Positions 45,750-54,876 of a stretch of 64,000 bases of DNA are shown in pieces. The DNA is taken from positions 4,154,001-4,218,000 of the forward strand of contig NC_018721.1 in assembly GCF_000153485.2 (NCBI RefSeq), in the 5' to 3' direction. How positions within the stretch are numbered: the stretch's first letter is position 1; the number at the start of each line of letters is the position of its first letter. Made by a program: the position numbers and the translations under genes. Below the pieces are notes generated by a model. That model saw nothing but the letters and a program-made list of their open reading frames with translations, was not told where the DNA came from and made no database searches. Source of the stretch: Psychroflexus torquis ATCC 700755 (lineage in GTDB: Bacteria > Bacteroidota > Bacteroidia > Flavobacteriales > Flavobacteriaceae).

Positions 45750-48280
45750 TATTTAGTTCTTACAGTATTAAATGTTGTGTTTTTTAAATTAATTCTGTTT
45801 AGTGAAATTTTTCCAGAATATATCTCCTTTTTTACTTTACTCAGTAGTTCAATAAATTGTTGCTGATTTTTTGCGTTTTTCATTATTTCATATACTGCAT
45901 CATAATATTTACAGTTATGACTCCCTTTATGAATTTGTCCTTTTGCTGTAGTTGTTTTGTACGCTTTTACTCCATTATCTTTATGTCCCCCAGGTAATCT
46001 CATACCATTTATAGCATTATTTATATCTATTTTATTTGTTTTTAATAATTGTTTTAAAAGTACAGATGAAGCACATCTAGAATCATTACCAATTATATGA
46101 TGAGCTTGTGTACCTTTTATATATTTCTTACCAACAGCATTCATATTTTGTGATAAAACACTTCCACTTTTAGGCTCTGCTAGTAATTGTTTTAATATAT
46201 TGTTTTTATCTTTTAATATTCTAATACTCTCTTTTGCATTTAGAGTTTGTTTACTGATACTCATTCTAAAACGCTTTGCTGTTCTAACAATTTTTTGGAC
46301 TTTACCATTCTGTAATATTTTAACAATAAAGCGCTTACCGTATGTTTTGTTATAAATAAGTAATGGTTTAAACGTTTTTTTTATCACAGGTGTGATAAAC
46401 CTACTTGTTTTACTCATTGTCTTTCCGGCAACTCCCGGTGCTCCAAGAGAAATTACTGCTAAAGTTGTATATCCTGCTGATTTCATTGCTGCTTTTTTAG
46501 CCATAGCAGTATCTCCTTCTTCATAATACTCTTTAGCATCAATACCTGACGATAAAGCATTCAGACTTTGGATACTTGCATAACCAGCTTTAGCTCCAAA
46601 GGCAACTCCTCCTGATATCGCGGCCACAACTAGACTTTTACCTCCTGTAATTGGTGCAGCTAAGATTGCTATTTCAGTAACTACAATAGCTCCAATCTCA
46701 ATATACCCTAGTATATCACCAAATATATTAATTGATTCTTGATGTTTTTTATAGAATTCATTAGCTCTATGTGATAAACTCTCTTCAGATTGATTAAATA
46801 CAGTATTTTGTTCTCTTTCTTTTTGTGTACTCCAAATCCCTTTATCTGTTGGAAATCCATTTTTCAAAGTACCTTCATATAAATCACCATTAGGAAATAA
46901 AATGCTTGCTTCCTCTGGAAATTTACCTTCATCATTCCATATAGCCGTAATTACAAGACTAGAATCTCCCTCTTTAAGATAAAGAGAGCCTTCTCCATAT
47001 ATTTTGCCGTTATAGAACTCTCCCTGATAACGACTACCGTCTTCATATGTAAAAATTCCAATGCCATTAAATAAGTCATTCTGAAACTCTCCTTCATACT
47101 TGTTCCCATTTTTATAAAAATAAGTACCTAAACTAGATTTAATATTTTGAGAAAAATTACCCTTGTAAATATCTCCTTCTTTTTTGTAGTCAATCTCTCC
47201 ATAACCTGATACCACTCCAGAAGAAATATCTCCAGTATATTTATACAATCTTGTTTCTATTGTTCCTGTCCCATTTTGTATGCCATCTTGCCAATCTCCA
47301 ATATAAAAATCTCCATTGTTATAACTATAAAATCCTATTCCATCAAACCTGTCTTCTTTCCATTCTCCTTGGTATAAATCCTTATTATTAAATAAGAAAT
47401 CCCCATAGCCTTCTTTTTTATTATTCGAAAAATGGCCGCTATAAACTGAAGAATCAGAATAAACATAATACCCATTCCCATTTAATTTCCCTTGTTCAAA
47501 TGCACCACTGAAATATGAATTTTTTGAAATTATCTCTGCATAACCATTTAGCAAACCATTATCCCATTCCCCAAATATGGTATCCTTTTTTTTATCTATA
47601 AATGTACCTTGCCCAGAAAAATATCCATTTTTCCAATTCCCATCATATTTACTACCATTCAAGAAAGAAATAACACCCTGTTCATTAGGCTTTCCATTTA
47701 ACAGATAACCATAATATTCACCATTATTATAATGTATTTTTGTTTTCCCTGAAATCACACCATTTATCCAGATTCCATCGTTAGTTTGACCATTTTGATG
47801 ATATTGAATACCTGTACCATTATAAACCCCAAATTTCCAGTGCCCAGAATATCTTAACTTTCCATTCCTGTAATAGTTTAGTAAACCATTAGGTTTTCCA
47901 TTATTAAACTCACCTATGTATATCTCTTCATTTTCTTTTATTAATACTCCATTACCACTAAACAAACCATCCTTTAATTTTCCAATATACCTATCTTTAT
48001 TTATTTCAAAAACATCATCATTGTCTATTGCTCCGAATAAAATATTTTTTAATGACAGTGTTTTAATTAAGGAATCACCTATAAAAACATTTAAATCACC
48101 AGAACCTATAATATACCTTTCAAAATGTTCACCATTCCATTCGTATGAATATTCATTTTCAATAGCAAAAATATAGTAGTCATTTTTAGTTTTAATCCAA
48201 GTACTTTCTTTAGGTGGTTGATAAGTACACCCCTGAATAATACTTATCAGAATAATATATATATATAATCTATATTTCAT
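45749..48280 (-). CDS. MORN-repeat lipoprotein with C-terminal AHH nuclease toxin domain
   Basis: 843 residues. N-terminal lipobox (IYIILISIIQGC, Cys18). Residues ~75-480 are about 18-20 MORN repeats (units of about 23 residues, YxGxxxxGxxxGxG; e.g. YEGEFQNDLFNGIGIFTYED). Then a coiled region and a glycine/alanine-rich hydrophobic hairpin (~555-600, VVTEIAILAAPITGGKSLVV) of the kind found in toxin delivery proteins. The last ~120 residues carry the AHH nuclease motif (TQAHHIIGND, near residue 722). Inference: a polymorphic toxin displayed on a MORN stalk, with the next gene as antidote. Confidence 0.85.
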   Translation of the reverse strand: MKYRLYIYIILISIIQGCTYQPPKESTWIKTKNDYYIFAIENEYSYEWNGEHFERYIIGSGDLNVFIGDSLIKTLSLKNILFGAIDNDDVFEINKDRYIGKLKDGLFSGNGVLIKENEEIYIGEFNNGKPNGLLNYYRNGKLRYSGHWKFGVYNGTGIQYHQNGQTNDGIWINGVISGKTKIHYNNGEYYGYLLNGKPNEQGVISFLNGSKYDGNWKNGYFSGQGTFIDKKKDTIFGEWDNGLLNGYAEIISKNSYFSGAFEQGKLNGNGYYVYSDSSVYSGHFSNNKKEGYGDFLFNNKDLYQGEWKEDRFDGIGFYSYNNGDFYIGDWQDGIQNGTGTIETRLYKYTGDISSGVVSGYGEIDYKKEGDIYKGNFSQNIKSSLGTYFYKNGNKYEGEFQNDLFNGIGIFTYEDGSRYQGEFYNGKIYGEGSLYLKEGDSSLVITAIWNDEGKFPEEASILFPNGDLYEGTLKNGFPTDKGIWSTQKEREQNTVFNQSEESLSHRANEFYKKHQESINIFGDILGYIEIGAIVVTEIAILAAPITGGKSLVVAAISGGVAFGAKAGYASIQSLNALSSGIDAKEYYEEGDTAMAKKAAMKSAGYTTLAVISLGAPGVAGKTMSKTSRFITPVIKKTFKPLLIYNKTYGKRFIVKILQNGKVQKIVRTAKRFRMSISKQTLNAKESIRILKDKNNILKQLLAEPKSGSVLSQNMNAVGKKYIKGTQAHHIIGNDSRCASSVLLKQLLKTNKIDINNAINGMRLPGGHKDNGVKAYKTTTAKGQIHKGSHNCKYYDAVYEIMKNAKNQQQFIELLSKVKKEIYSGKISLNRINLKNTTFNTVRTK

Positions 48281-48460
48281 ATATGCGTTCTTGGATTCAG
48301 GGTTCTGTTTTTTAATTGCCCCTAACGTGACGTGTCTAGTTTGTTGCGTGGTTAAGGAACTAAATTAGTAAACAAATATGGACTAGAGAAAACTCTTCCA
48401 CAATTTTCTAAATAAGCACTTGCTGAAGCAATTAATTATACACTGTGTTTTGTGAAGTGC
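48281..48460 (-). repeat. attC-like site 5 (short type), after the SH3-domain gene
   Basis: On the minus strand, after the gene stop: ACACAGTGTATAATTAATTG ... GCAACAAACTAGACACGTCA then CGTTAGGGGC. The outer stretches GTGTATAATTAATTGC and the inverse of GCAACAAACTAGACAC pair at most positions, so a single long hairpin can form, and it contains an inner AAGCACTT...AAGTGCTT pair. CGTTAGGGGC is the nearest thing in the window to a canonical attC right core (GTTRRRY). Confidence 0.55.
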
Positions 48461-49633
48461 TTATTCTACTAATTTGGTTTTGATTATTTTCCATTTACCA
48501 TATTTATATTCCAAAATCAGAATTTGTTTCCATCTTCTGGAAGTATGTAGAGGGTCGCTGGCGTAATAATCTGCAAATACAACAGCTTGATCGTTATAAG
48601 CATTTTCAAGTCTAACTTCATAAATTGTCACGTAATCAATTCCACCATATGCATCTGTTGAAGAAAACCAACTATATCCACCGTTTTTATTCCAACTTGG
48701 GTTATTTGTTAACGAGAATGCATTATAGAACTCTTCTTCATCTAAATATTTAAGAAAACTCTTTACAACTGAAGTTGGACCGTCAGACTGTTCTTTAGTT
48801 TCTATTTTGTAATCAGAGATTAAACTGTTATTTAAAAATCCAATGTAAAATCCGTCATCAGCTTCTACAATTATTTTCGTCCAAGAGTTATAAGTTAACT
48901 TATCAATAATCCTGATTTTATCATTTCGGTTAATTGTGGTCAAAACATTAGTAACTGTAGTCGGACCCAATCGCAAATTTGCTTCTGTCGCGGAAACATA
49001 TTTACTAGGTAGCGCATATATTTTTGATACTTCTATATCAAATATTTCATTTACTGTCGCTTTAGATTCTGCTGTATTTAAATATTCTTTTTCGCCTTTT
49101 TTAAGGCTTTTCATTGTTGAGTTTTCGTTTATAGTAATATTATTTATGTACCCTATTGTTCCATTTGATATTACTTTATAAAAACCGTCTTCATATTCTA
49201 GGACTTTTACTCGACTTCCTTTCTCAATGGGACGAATTGCATCAAATTGATGTGGTTTTCTCCATAGCTGACCCTTAGAGCTTGTAGTTGTATAAATACT
49301 TCTAGAGTTATATGAGTTGTTGGATATACTTGTAGAAGTTTTATTGTAATTGGTTTTAGGATAAGTGTACTTGAATTCGAATATGAGTTTGTCGTGTATG
49401 TGAAGATGTATTACTGTCAGGTGTATATATCCAGCTTCTCCCGTATATGGATTTGTATTTCCACGAGTAGAGAAGTTATCTCTATTCGTGCTATTTGGTG
49501 CAGTCCGATAATACGGTTGAACATAAGTTCCGTTGCTTTTGTAGTACCCACTTACATAAACATGATTGGAATTTGTTTGCGCGAATGAAAACAAGAAAAC
49601 AAAGAAAAGTAAAATTGTAATTATTTGTTTCAT
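48461..49633 (-). CDS. Exported protein with two SH3-like domains
   Basis: 390 residues with a signal peptide (QIITILLFFVFLFSFAQ). The N-terminal part HVYVSGYYKSNGTYVQPYYR is a stretch found in many flavobacterial secreted proteins. Two bacterial SH3 domains follow (RVKVLEYEDGFYKVISNGTI and ANLRLGPTTVTNVLTTINRN), then a C-terminal NTF2-like half (VVKSFLKYLDEEEFYNAFSL). SH3b domains bind peptidoglycan or peptide ligands. Single-gene unit with sites on both sides. Function unknown. Confidence 0.75.
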   Translation of the reverse strand: MKQIITILLFFVFLFSFAQTNSNHVYVSGYYKSNGTYVQPYYRTAPNSTNRDNFSTRGNTNPYTGEAGYIHLTVIHLHIHDKLIFEFKYTYPKTNYNKTSTSISNNSYNSRSIYTTTSSKGQLWRKPHQFDAIRPIEKGSRVKVLEYEDGFYKVISNGTIGYINNITINENSTMKSLKKGEKEYLNTAESKATVNEIFDIEVSKIYALPSKYVSATEANLRLGPTTVTNVLTTINRNDKIRIIDKLTYNSWTKIIVEADDGFYIGFLNNSLISDYKIETKEQSDGPTSVVKSFLKYLDEEEFYNAFSLTNNPSWNKNGGYSWFSSTDAYGGIDYVTIYEVRLENAYNDQAVVFADYYASDPLHTSRRWKQILILEYKYGKWKIIKTKLVE

Positions 49634-49860
49634 AGTTAGATTGGTTTTTTATGCATTACACACAGTGGTTGGTATATGACAAGCAGGGCAGTAGAAAGCG
49701 ATGAACTTTTGGGTTTACTCTGAACCAAATTTTTATATTTTGTTTTTAATTTATTCATCTTAAATACCAAATTGAATATTTGACGTTGTTCGTTAATAGC
49801 ACTAAACTTTCTTAAACCACCGAACACTCTATTTGCCATATAAAGTGTTGTACACAGTTT
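49634..49860 (-). repeat. attC-like site 6 (about 210 bp)
   Basis: On the minus strand CTGTGTACAACACTTTATATGG (start near 49860) faces ...GTCATATACCAACCACTGTGTG (end near 49650); CCATATAAAGTG and TCATATACCAACCACTG are inverse-related. The stretch holds an open frame (49636-49839), but it lies wholly inside this site and I reject it as a gene. This gap of 368 bases to the next gene holds this site, a gene-less spacer and site 7. Confidence 0.5.
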
Positions 49861-49904
49861 TTTTAATCATGATTTTCATATTCAAGGTCATTAAGTTTCT
49901 TTCA

Positions 49905-50009
49905 TATTTTTTTCCCCATAGACGGCAAATCAACCGGATTCGACAACTAAGTATTCAGCTATGGCCTATCGGCGAACCGAGCACTTAGTTATTGGCAGTA
50001 GTTATTTGG
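49905..50009 (-). repeat. attC-like site 7 (compact, about 70 bp)
   Basis: AACTAAGT (49945-49952) and ACTTAGTT (49983-49990) are perfect complements with a GC-rich interior (TATGGCCTATCGGCGAACCG). The minus strand reads CCAATAAC-TAAGT ... ACTTA-GTTGTCG, i.e. AAC and GTT just outside the arm bases as in attC R''/R' simple sites. The outer ATTGGCAGTAGTTA (49991-50004) is the partner of 51176-51189. Confidence 0.6.
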
Positions 50010-50952
50010 CAAGTATCATACTTAATCGTTTTGCTTTATGAGTTTCCGAAAGTTCCCAAAGAACTATAATTAGGAATATACAAAATTGAATAAAAAAAAT
50101 CCAATAAAATTCCTTGGATCTTTGCCGAAATGTTAATTGTTTTTCAGAGGCTTTATAACTCATATTAAATTCGTCTAAAGTAACAGTAAACACATCTTTA
50201 TTGGTTGACATTGAATTCAATTCTACCAATGAATCTTGAAGCTTTATTTGATATAATTCGTTAACGTTAGTATTATTAATAAAATATACAGTTTCCAGTT
50301 TTGTTCCAAATAAATTAAATATAAAGGTTGATGCGACTACTAATAAAGATAATAGAAAGAGTATAGAACATAATAAGGCATATTCTTTCTTCTTTTTTAA
50401 TTCTTTTTTGGTTAATAGATTTTTTTTCTCGATTTTACTTGTATTTTCTATTCGGTGGCTAAAAACAATTTCGCTTTCAATGTTGTCAGCACTTATTTCT
50501 TCTTCTTTGACTTCAATTAATCCTTCGAATTGAACAAATTCACTTTTTCTAAATAAGTCAAATTTAAATATTGCTTTATTATCCCTACTAATAATAATAT
50601 CAACAGATAAACCTTCGCTAAATTCAGTAGCTTTAACGTCTAACCATTTACAATTATCAGGTAATTGAGCAGAAATATCTTTTTCTATTAATTGGCCGTT
50701 AATATCAATATCTCCATTATTAAGAAGAGCTCCTTTTATGTAAATAATATTCTTTTTGATCGGTGAATTATTATGTAATAATTTAATTTCTTTAAAATTA
50801 TTAGCAACATTATTTAATAAGTCAATCAAGCTTAACTTTACATACGTTATTTTTCCTGGATATTTCTTTCTTTTAAATAAGTCAAATGAGAGAAATCCAA
50901 ATACAAGAGTTATTACAATTCCAATTATTCCAATAATAATACTGTAATCCAT
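50002..50952 (-). CDS. Hypothetical three-segment membrane protein
   Basis: 316 residues; I do not recognise the family. Membrane segments: residues ~5-23 (IIIGIIGIVITLVFGFLSFD), ~195-218 (LLCSILFLLSLLVVASTFIF) and ~285-305 (YWIFFIQFCIFLIIVLW). Between the first two is a cytoplasmic beta-rich domain with ISRDNKAIFKFDLFRKSEFV. The N-terminal layout (one segment, then a KKYPGKITYV strand) recalls effector membrane proteins of defence islands, but this is only resemblance. Its TAA stop overlaps the end of attC-like site 7. Confidence 0.6.
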   Translation of the reverse strand: MDYSIIIGIIGIVITLVFGFLSFDLFKRKKYPGKITYVKLSLIDLLNNVANNFKEIKLLHNNSPIKKNIIYIKGALLNNGDIDINGQLIEKDISAQLPDNCKWLDVKATEFSEGLSVDIIISRDNKAIFKFDLFRKSEFVQFEGLIEVKEEEISADNIESEIVFSHRIENTSKIEKKNLLTKKELKKKKEYALLCSILFLLSLLVVASTFIFNLFGTKLETVYFINNTNVNELYQIKLQDSLVELNSMSTNKDVFTVTLDEFNMSYKASEKQLTFRQRSKEFYWIFFIQFCIFLIIVLWELSETHKAKRLSMILAK

Positions 50953-51175
50953 TTTTATTTTTTTTTACTTTCAACGTCTTTGTAAAAGGTTTAGGTGAAA
51001 AAACCGCATCATAATTAACTACAATAAAATCCTCATAATCGGTAATCTAGGAATGCAATTTTACTTTTAATTTTGTTAGATTACCATATTGTAATGTGTG
51101 GTAATTATTTTCGAAAATGTGTTCATTTCGTTATTTGATTAATTCTTCTTTTTTTTTCTTTCATTCTTTATTTTC
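50953..51175 (-). other. Leader region of the membrane-protein cassette, no feature seen
   Basis: About 220 AT-rich bases between the cassette boundary (51176-51189) and the ATG at 50952. I found no TAnnTTTG box, no frame over 30 codons, and no clear hairpin. It must hold the gene's promoter if the cassette is self-sufficient. Confidence 0.4.
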
Positions 51176-51625
51176 TAACTACAGCCAATGTCACAACAAG
51201 TTATGTTACTCATTTTATTTATAGTATAAATTTAGTGATTTTTTTATCGTCTTAAAAGTCTTAACATTAAAAACATGCTTTAATAAACGCTGAAATCTCG
51301 GAGGTAATTAATCTACCTCGCAATTCAAAATATTAGACTACACTCTATTATAAATGCTGTTTTATAGCCACTAATATGCAATCAATAGCTAATTAATGGC
51401 CTCCAATGGCTCTACAATTATCTTGGATTGGAAGACCAACAGCTTTTTGTAAACCAGCTTGTCTCCCCGTTGGTTATGAAGTTGAAAGTTTCTGTTTTAT
51501 CTATCTAGGTAAAACAGAAAAACAACAAAAAAGCTCAAAAATTTACATTTGTGATTTAGACTACTAGTGTCTCAAAATTAAATTAGATAAGAGTTGTTTT
51601 CACCTCAGTTATTTGTTGTGAGCTT
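51176..51625 (-). repeat. attC-like site C (long type), after the caspase-like gene
   Basis: About 430 bases. It shares with sites A and D the blocks TTTTTATCGTCTTAAAAGTC, AACATGCTTTAATAAACG, TCTCGGAGGTAATTA and ATTAATGGCCTCCAA, and with all long sites GGTTATGAAGTTGAAAGTTT and CTAGTGTCTCAAAATTAA. A perfect hairpin TTTCTGTTTTA/TAAAACAGAAA lies at 51489-51520. Cassette-specific ends: GTTGTGAGC (51615-51623) on the gene side and TAACTACAGCCAAT (51176-51189) on the far side. Confidence 0.75.
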
Positions 51626-53125
51626 TTACTTCAATAATTTAACTGTACTACTTGATATTTTTTTTAGTCCTTCTATTGAAGTGTCGATTAATTCCAAACA
51701 CTTCATAGTCCTATTAGGAGAAATGGTGAGCTCCATTTCATTTGTGTCAATTGTTATTGACAACCCACTATACGTCTGATATTCTATCTCACCGTTTATC
51801 TCATCATCATGCAATGTGCCACCATCTTCTTCTTCTAAATTTTCGAATCTTTCCACTAAATCATCAAAATCAATTTCGCCTTCTATTGGTAAAACTATTT
51901 CATCAATTTGATTTGGAAATATGTCGTCAAAATTCTCGGGAAGAGCATCCCTCCCGACTCTTATTTGTAGGCACCTAGTGATTTTCGCTTCACTTGGTTC
52001 GTTCGAGTTTTGTTCCACTTCTATGAAATACCGAAAAAAATCATTTTCAACTTTTCCATAACCATCTTCAGCTGCATATTCGATTTGTTTTTTTCTAAGA
52101 GAGAGTATCTGCTTTGTATTTTGGTAAACATCTTGAATCTCTTGTTTTAAGTCACGTTCAAATGCTTGCTGAATAAACCCGTTTCCTGATGATCCAAATC
52201 TATCAGGTGCAAAATGTGATTTCTTGAAACCGCTAGCTCTTTTTACACTTATTGTAACTACTCTTTTTAAAGTGGCTGAATCAAACTTTAAACGCAGCTT
52301 TGGCAATTCTTGACTGAATTCTTCTTCTTGCTTTATCACTTTTCTGATTAAAAAATCATTTGAAGCACTAATTTTAGCATATGGTTTTTGAGTACTTCTA
52401 TGCGTTGTACTTTTAGTGATATATTTTGGTACAACACTGCTTAGATAGTTTTTTAAGGTTGTGTCGGTAATAAATTCTTCATTGAGAATAGCATCATCTA
52501 CATTGCCCTTAAGTGCTTCAATTAGGTGCCAAGTCCAAATGCCATGCTTTAGAAGTTCGCTGGGATAAGACTTATCTCCAGGAGAACATGACATGAAAAT
52601 TGCGTGATAACTATCTGTTTTTAAGAAAGAATCAAGTTCCTTGTTATTAAAATTCGATATTAAATCTCTTGAAACAATTCCCTCGGTTAAGTAGGAAGAA
52701 CATGTATCTAGAAAAAGGAGGCTGTGTTCACAGTCAGATTCTTCTAAAGGGTCTAAAAGAGTATTTTTTAATGAAACAGTTGTCCCATCTAAATTTGTTG
52801 GGTGTGTGTCCCAACATGTTATTTTGTTATGGCCGTTTTGATAAAAACCATGTCCTGCGTAATAAAAATAAAATCTTGTATCAGAAGTTAGTTGCCTAAT
52901 ATAATATTGTAATTCATCTTCCAAGGCAGACTTAGTGGCGTCCTTATCAATCCACATGATAATATCTTCTTCTAAAAGCCCAAAGTCTTCTTTAAGAAGC
53001 TTCTTAAATTTAGATGCATCATTTCTGGCGAATTTCACAGAAGAAATACCTTGTTCACCTGAAAACCGATAGTCTTCGATGGCTATAATTATCGCAAATG
53101 ATTTTGGTTTTTCAGTTTCTGTCAT
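51626..53125 (-). CDS. Caspase-family (C14) protease
   Basis: 499 residues. The N-terminal ~250 residues form a caspase/metacaspase p20-like domain: SFAIIIAIEDYRFSG start, catalytic His92 in FYYAGHGF, catalytic Cys142 in LLFLDTCSSYL, with acid-rich surroundings. The C-terminal half (from about residue 260) is alpha/beta without a recognised domain and ends in a segment with FDDLVERFENLEEED. No signal peptide. Bacterial caspases often act in abortive-infection systems as death proteases triggered by partner sensors, but no sensor gene is adjacent in the same unit. Single-gene cassette with sites on both sides. Confidence 0.85.
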   Translation of the reverse strand: MTETEKPKSFAIIIAIEDYRFSGEQGISSVKFARNDASKFKKLLKEDFGLLEEDIIMWIDKDATKSALEDELQYYIRQLTSDTRFYFYYAGHGFYQNGHNKITCWDTHPTNLDGTTVSLKNTLLDPLEESDCEHSLLFLDTCSSYLTEGIVSRDLISNFNNKELDSFLKTDSYHAIFMSCSPGDKSYPSELLKHGIWTWHLIEALKGNVDDAILNEEFITDTTLKNYLSSVVPKYITKSTTHRSTQKPYAKISASNDFLIRKVIKQEEEFSQELPKLRLKFDSATLKRVVTISVKRASGFKKSHFAPDRFGSSGNGFIQQAFERDLKQEIQDVYQNTKQILSLRKKQIEYAAEDGYGKVENDFFRYFIEVEQNSNEPSEAKITRCLQIRVGRDALPENFDDIFPNQIDEIVLPIEGEIDFDDLVERFENLEEEDGGTLHDDEINGEIEYQTYSGLSITIDTNEMELTISPNRTMKCLELIDTSIEGLKKISSSTVKLLK

Positions 53126-53622
53126 TTTTCGTTTAATTGCTCACAGAATATGGATAAAACAAATTGTTGTTTTCAATATGCTAGAAAAAAAAACAATATA
53201 AGAACTTTTTATCGTCTTAAAAGTCTTAACACTAAGAACATGCTTTTATAAACGGTGAAATCTCGGAGGTAATTATTTCACAATATTTGATTACACTCTA
53301 TTATAAATGCTTGAAGAATAAATTCGTAACACATATTAAAATACTGTTTTCTAGCTTCTAATAGGCAAATCAATAGCTGATTAATGGCCTCCAACGGTTT
53401 TACAATCACCTTGAATTGAGGAACCAACGGGTTTGAAAAACCCTGTTGGTTCTCCGTTGGTTATAAAGTTGAAAGTTTCCGTTTTGCCTAGATAAGTAGA
53501 AGAAAAACAAAAAAAATCAAATAATCACAAATATGGACCTCTAAGTCTAGAATAATAGTGTCTCAAAATTAATAGGAGAAAAGAGTTGTTTTTTACGTCA
53601 GTTCTTTGTTCCCACATATTAT
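53126..53622 (-). repeat. attC-like site D (long type), after the nuclease gene
   Basis: Outer inverted pair AACAATATAAGAACT (near 53193-53207) against AGTTCTTTGTT (53600-53610). Internal blocks as in A and C. The central hairpin reads GGAACCAACGGGTTT...AAACCC-GTTGGTTC with one extra base. Cassette-specific ends: GTTCCCACA (53608-53616) on the gene side, GCTCACAGAA (about 53139-53148) on the far side. No gene is seen in this 497-base gap. Confidence 0.75.
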
Positions 53623-54684
53623 TTATCCCTTGTTTCTTCTTAAATATCTTTTGTATTCCTTTTCTACGAAACTTTTCCCAGGTTCCCAAAGTGATATTAT
53701 TTTACCAACTTCATCAAAAACTTTTGCGTTATTCCTTTCGCTAATTGTTTTCATTCCTTGGTAACCGCTACTAAAATTTTTAATTCTCTCGCAAGATTTT
53801 TGAAGTTCAAAGAACGTAACTGGTGTTTTCTGTTCTCTTAATTTCATATAGTTTATTAAAATCTGACTGTTTTTTTGATTTGGTTTGTTGAACCAAACAG
53901 GCACTTTTCTATAGATTTTTTCTAATTCAAGTTCTTGTAATGTTCCGTTGTGATTTTCTGTATCGTTTTGTGGACTTTGCGCATAGATTGTTCTTTGTAT
54001 TTCAGTTTGTGTTGAATCATAAACTTTTATCTTAAAATCCTCCAAAACTTTTTCAACGACACTTTCGCTGTGTTCAATCAAAAGTTTGTTTTTCAGTTCT
54101 GTTTTTAAATATTCGGAATATTCGGTTTTTATAATTTCGTTTTTGAGATTTTTAATAATTTGATTTTCTTTTATTGTCTCAATTTTCTTTTGAATATAAT
54201 TCTCAATATTTTCGTTACTGAAAGTGTCTTTTTGGAAAAGATTGATAAAGTTCAAACCTTGTGGATTATCTTTTTTGAAAGAAATTCTCTCTAAAAGTTC
54301 GGATTGATTTGAGCCAACTAAAGAACCGTCAACAAAGATTTTGATTTCGTTTCCGATTAAGATTCCAAAATTCAGACGCAACATTCGCATATAAGACGAA
54401 AGTTGATTTTGATAACTTGGATTCTTTAAATCGGCAGAAGGATTTTTGACTTCAATTACGAATAGATTTGTTTCGCCCGATTTTATAATAATGTCAGGCA
54501 TAATTCTATTCGATGCTCCTAACTGTATATTTTCTCGAACTGATATTTCTCTTTTAAAATGACTCCAACCTAATTTTTCAAATGCTTGAATTACTTTTAA
54601 TTCAAATACTTGTTCTGATGCATTTGACGGAATACTCTCTGATAGTATAAAACATAATTCATTCCATTTTTCCAAATTTTCCAT
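53623..54684 (-). CDS. PD-(D/E)XK nuclease-like protein (HSDR_N type)
   Basis: 353 residues. Residues ~20-130 carry a restriction-type nuclease core: ERVIQAFEKLGW-like helix (VFELKVIQAFEKLGW), then RIMPDIIIKSGETNLFVIEVKNP (Asp, Glu-x-Lys in PDIII...IEVK), then QLSSYMRMLRLNFGILIGN. The C-terminal ~120 residues (PVWFNKPNQKNSQILINYMK, TPVTFFELQKSCERI) look like a DNA-binding or specificity module. A stand-alone restriction or defence nuclease is likely. Single-gene cassette. Confidence 0.75.
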   Translation of the reverse strand: MENLEKWNELCFILSESIPSNASEQVFELKVIQAFEKLGWSHFKREISVRENIQLGASNRIMPDIIIKSGETNLFVIEVKNPSADLKNPSYQNQLSSYMRMLRLNFGILIGNEIKIFVDGSLVGSNQSELLERISFKKDNPQGLNFINLFQKDTFSNENIENYIQKKIETIKENQIIKNLKNEIIKTEYSEYLKTELKNKLLIEHSESVVEKVLEDFKIKVYDSTQTEIQRTIYAQSPQNDTENHNGTLQELELEKIYRKVPVWFNKPNQKNSQILINYMKLREQKTPVTFFELQKSCERIKNFSSGYQGMKTISERNNAKVFDEVGKIISLWEPGKSFVEKEYKRYLRRNKG

Positions 54685-54876
54685 ATTTTTCTTATTGTTT
54701 TGGTGTTCGTAATGTTTTTCTCAAATAGTGTGGCAACGTTGTTGTAAATGAATAGTAGCCGACTGCGGAAGTAGATTTTTTCAATTTACTACTAAATTTT
54801 ATGCGGGCTACAATGTTCATTTTTACTACTATTTAGGCTATTGTTTTTATATGTTGTGCTATGCCGTTTTTCTTTA
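54685..54876 (-). repeat. attC-like site 10 (about 150 bp), after the sacsin-like gene
   Basis: The minus strand reads ATGAACATTGTAGCCCGC ... AGTCGGCTACTATTCATTTA; ATGAACATTGTAGCC and GGCTACTATTCAT are inverse-related, giving a hairpin with a TAGTAGTAAATTG loop region. Outside it stand GCACAAC on one side and AACGTTGCC on the other. Cassette ends: CTATGCC (54859-54865) toward the big gene; TGTGGCAAC (54729-54737) as the start of the nuclease cassette. Confidence 0.6.

Noticed and set aside
49636..49839. 67-codon minus-strand frame between the SH3 protein and the membrane protein
   Set aside because: Its start and end coincide with the inverted halves of attC-like site 6, and its composition is that of the site, not of a protein.
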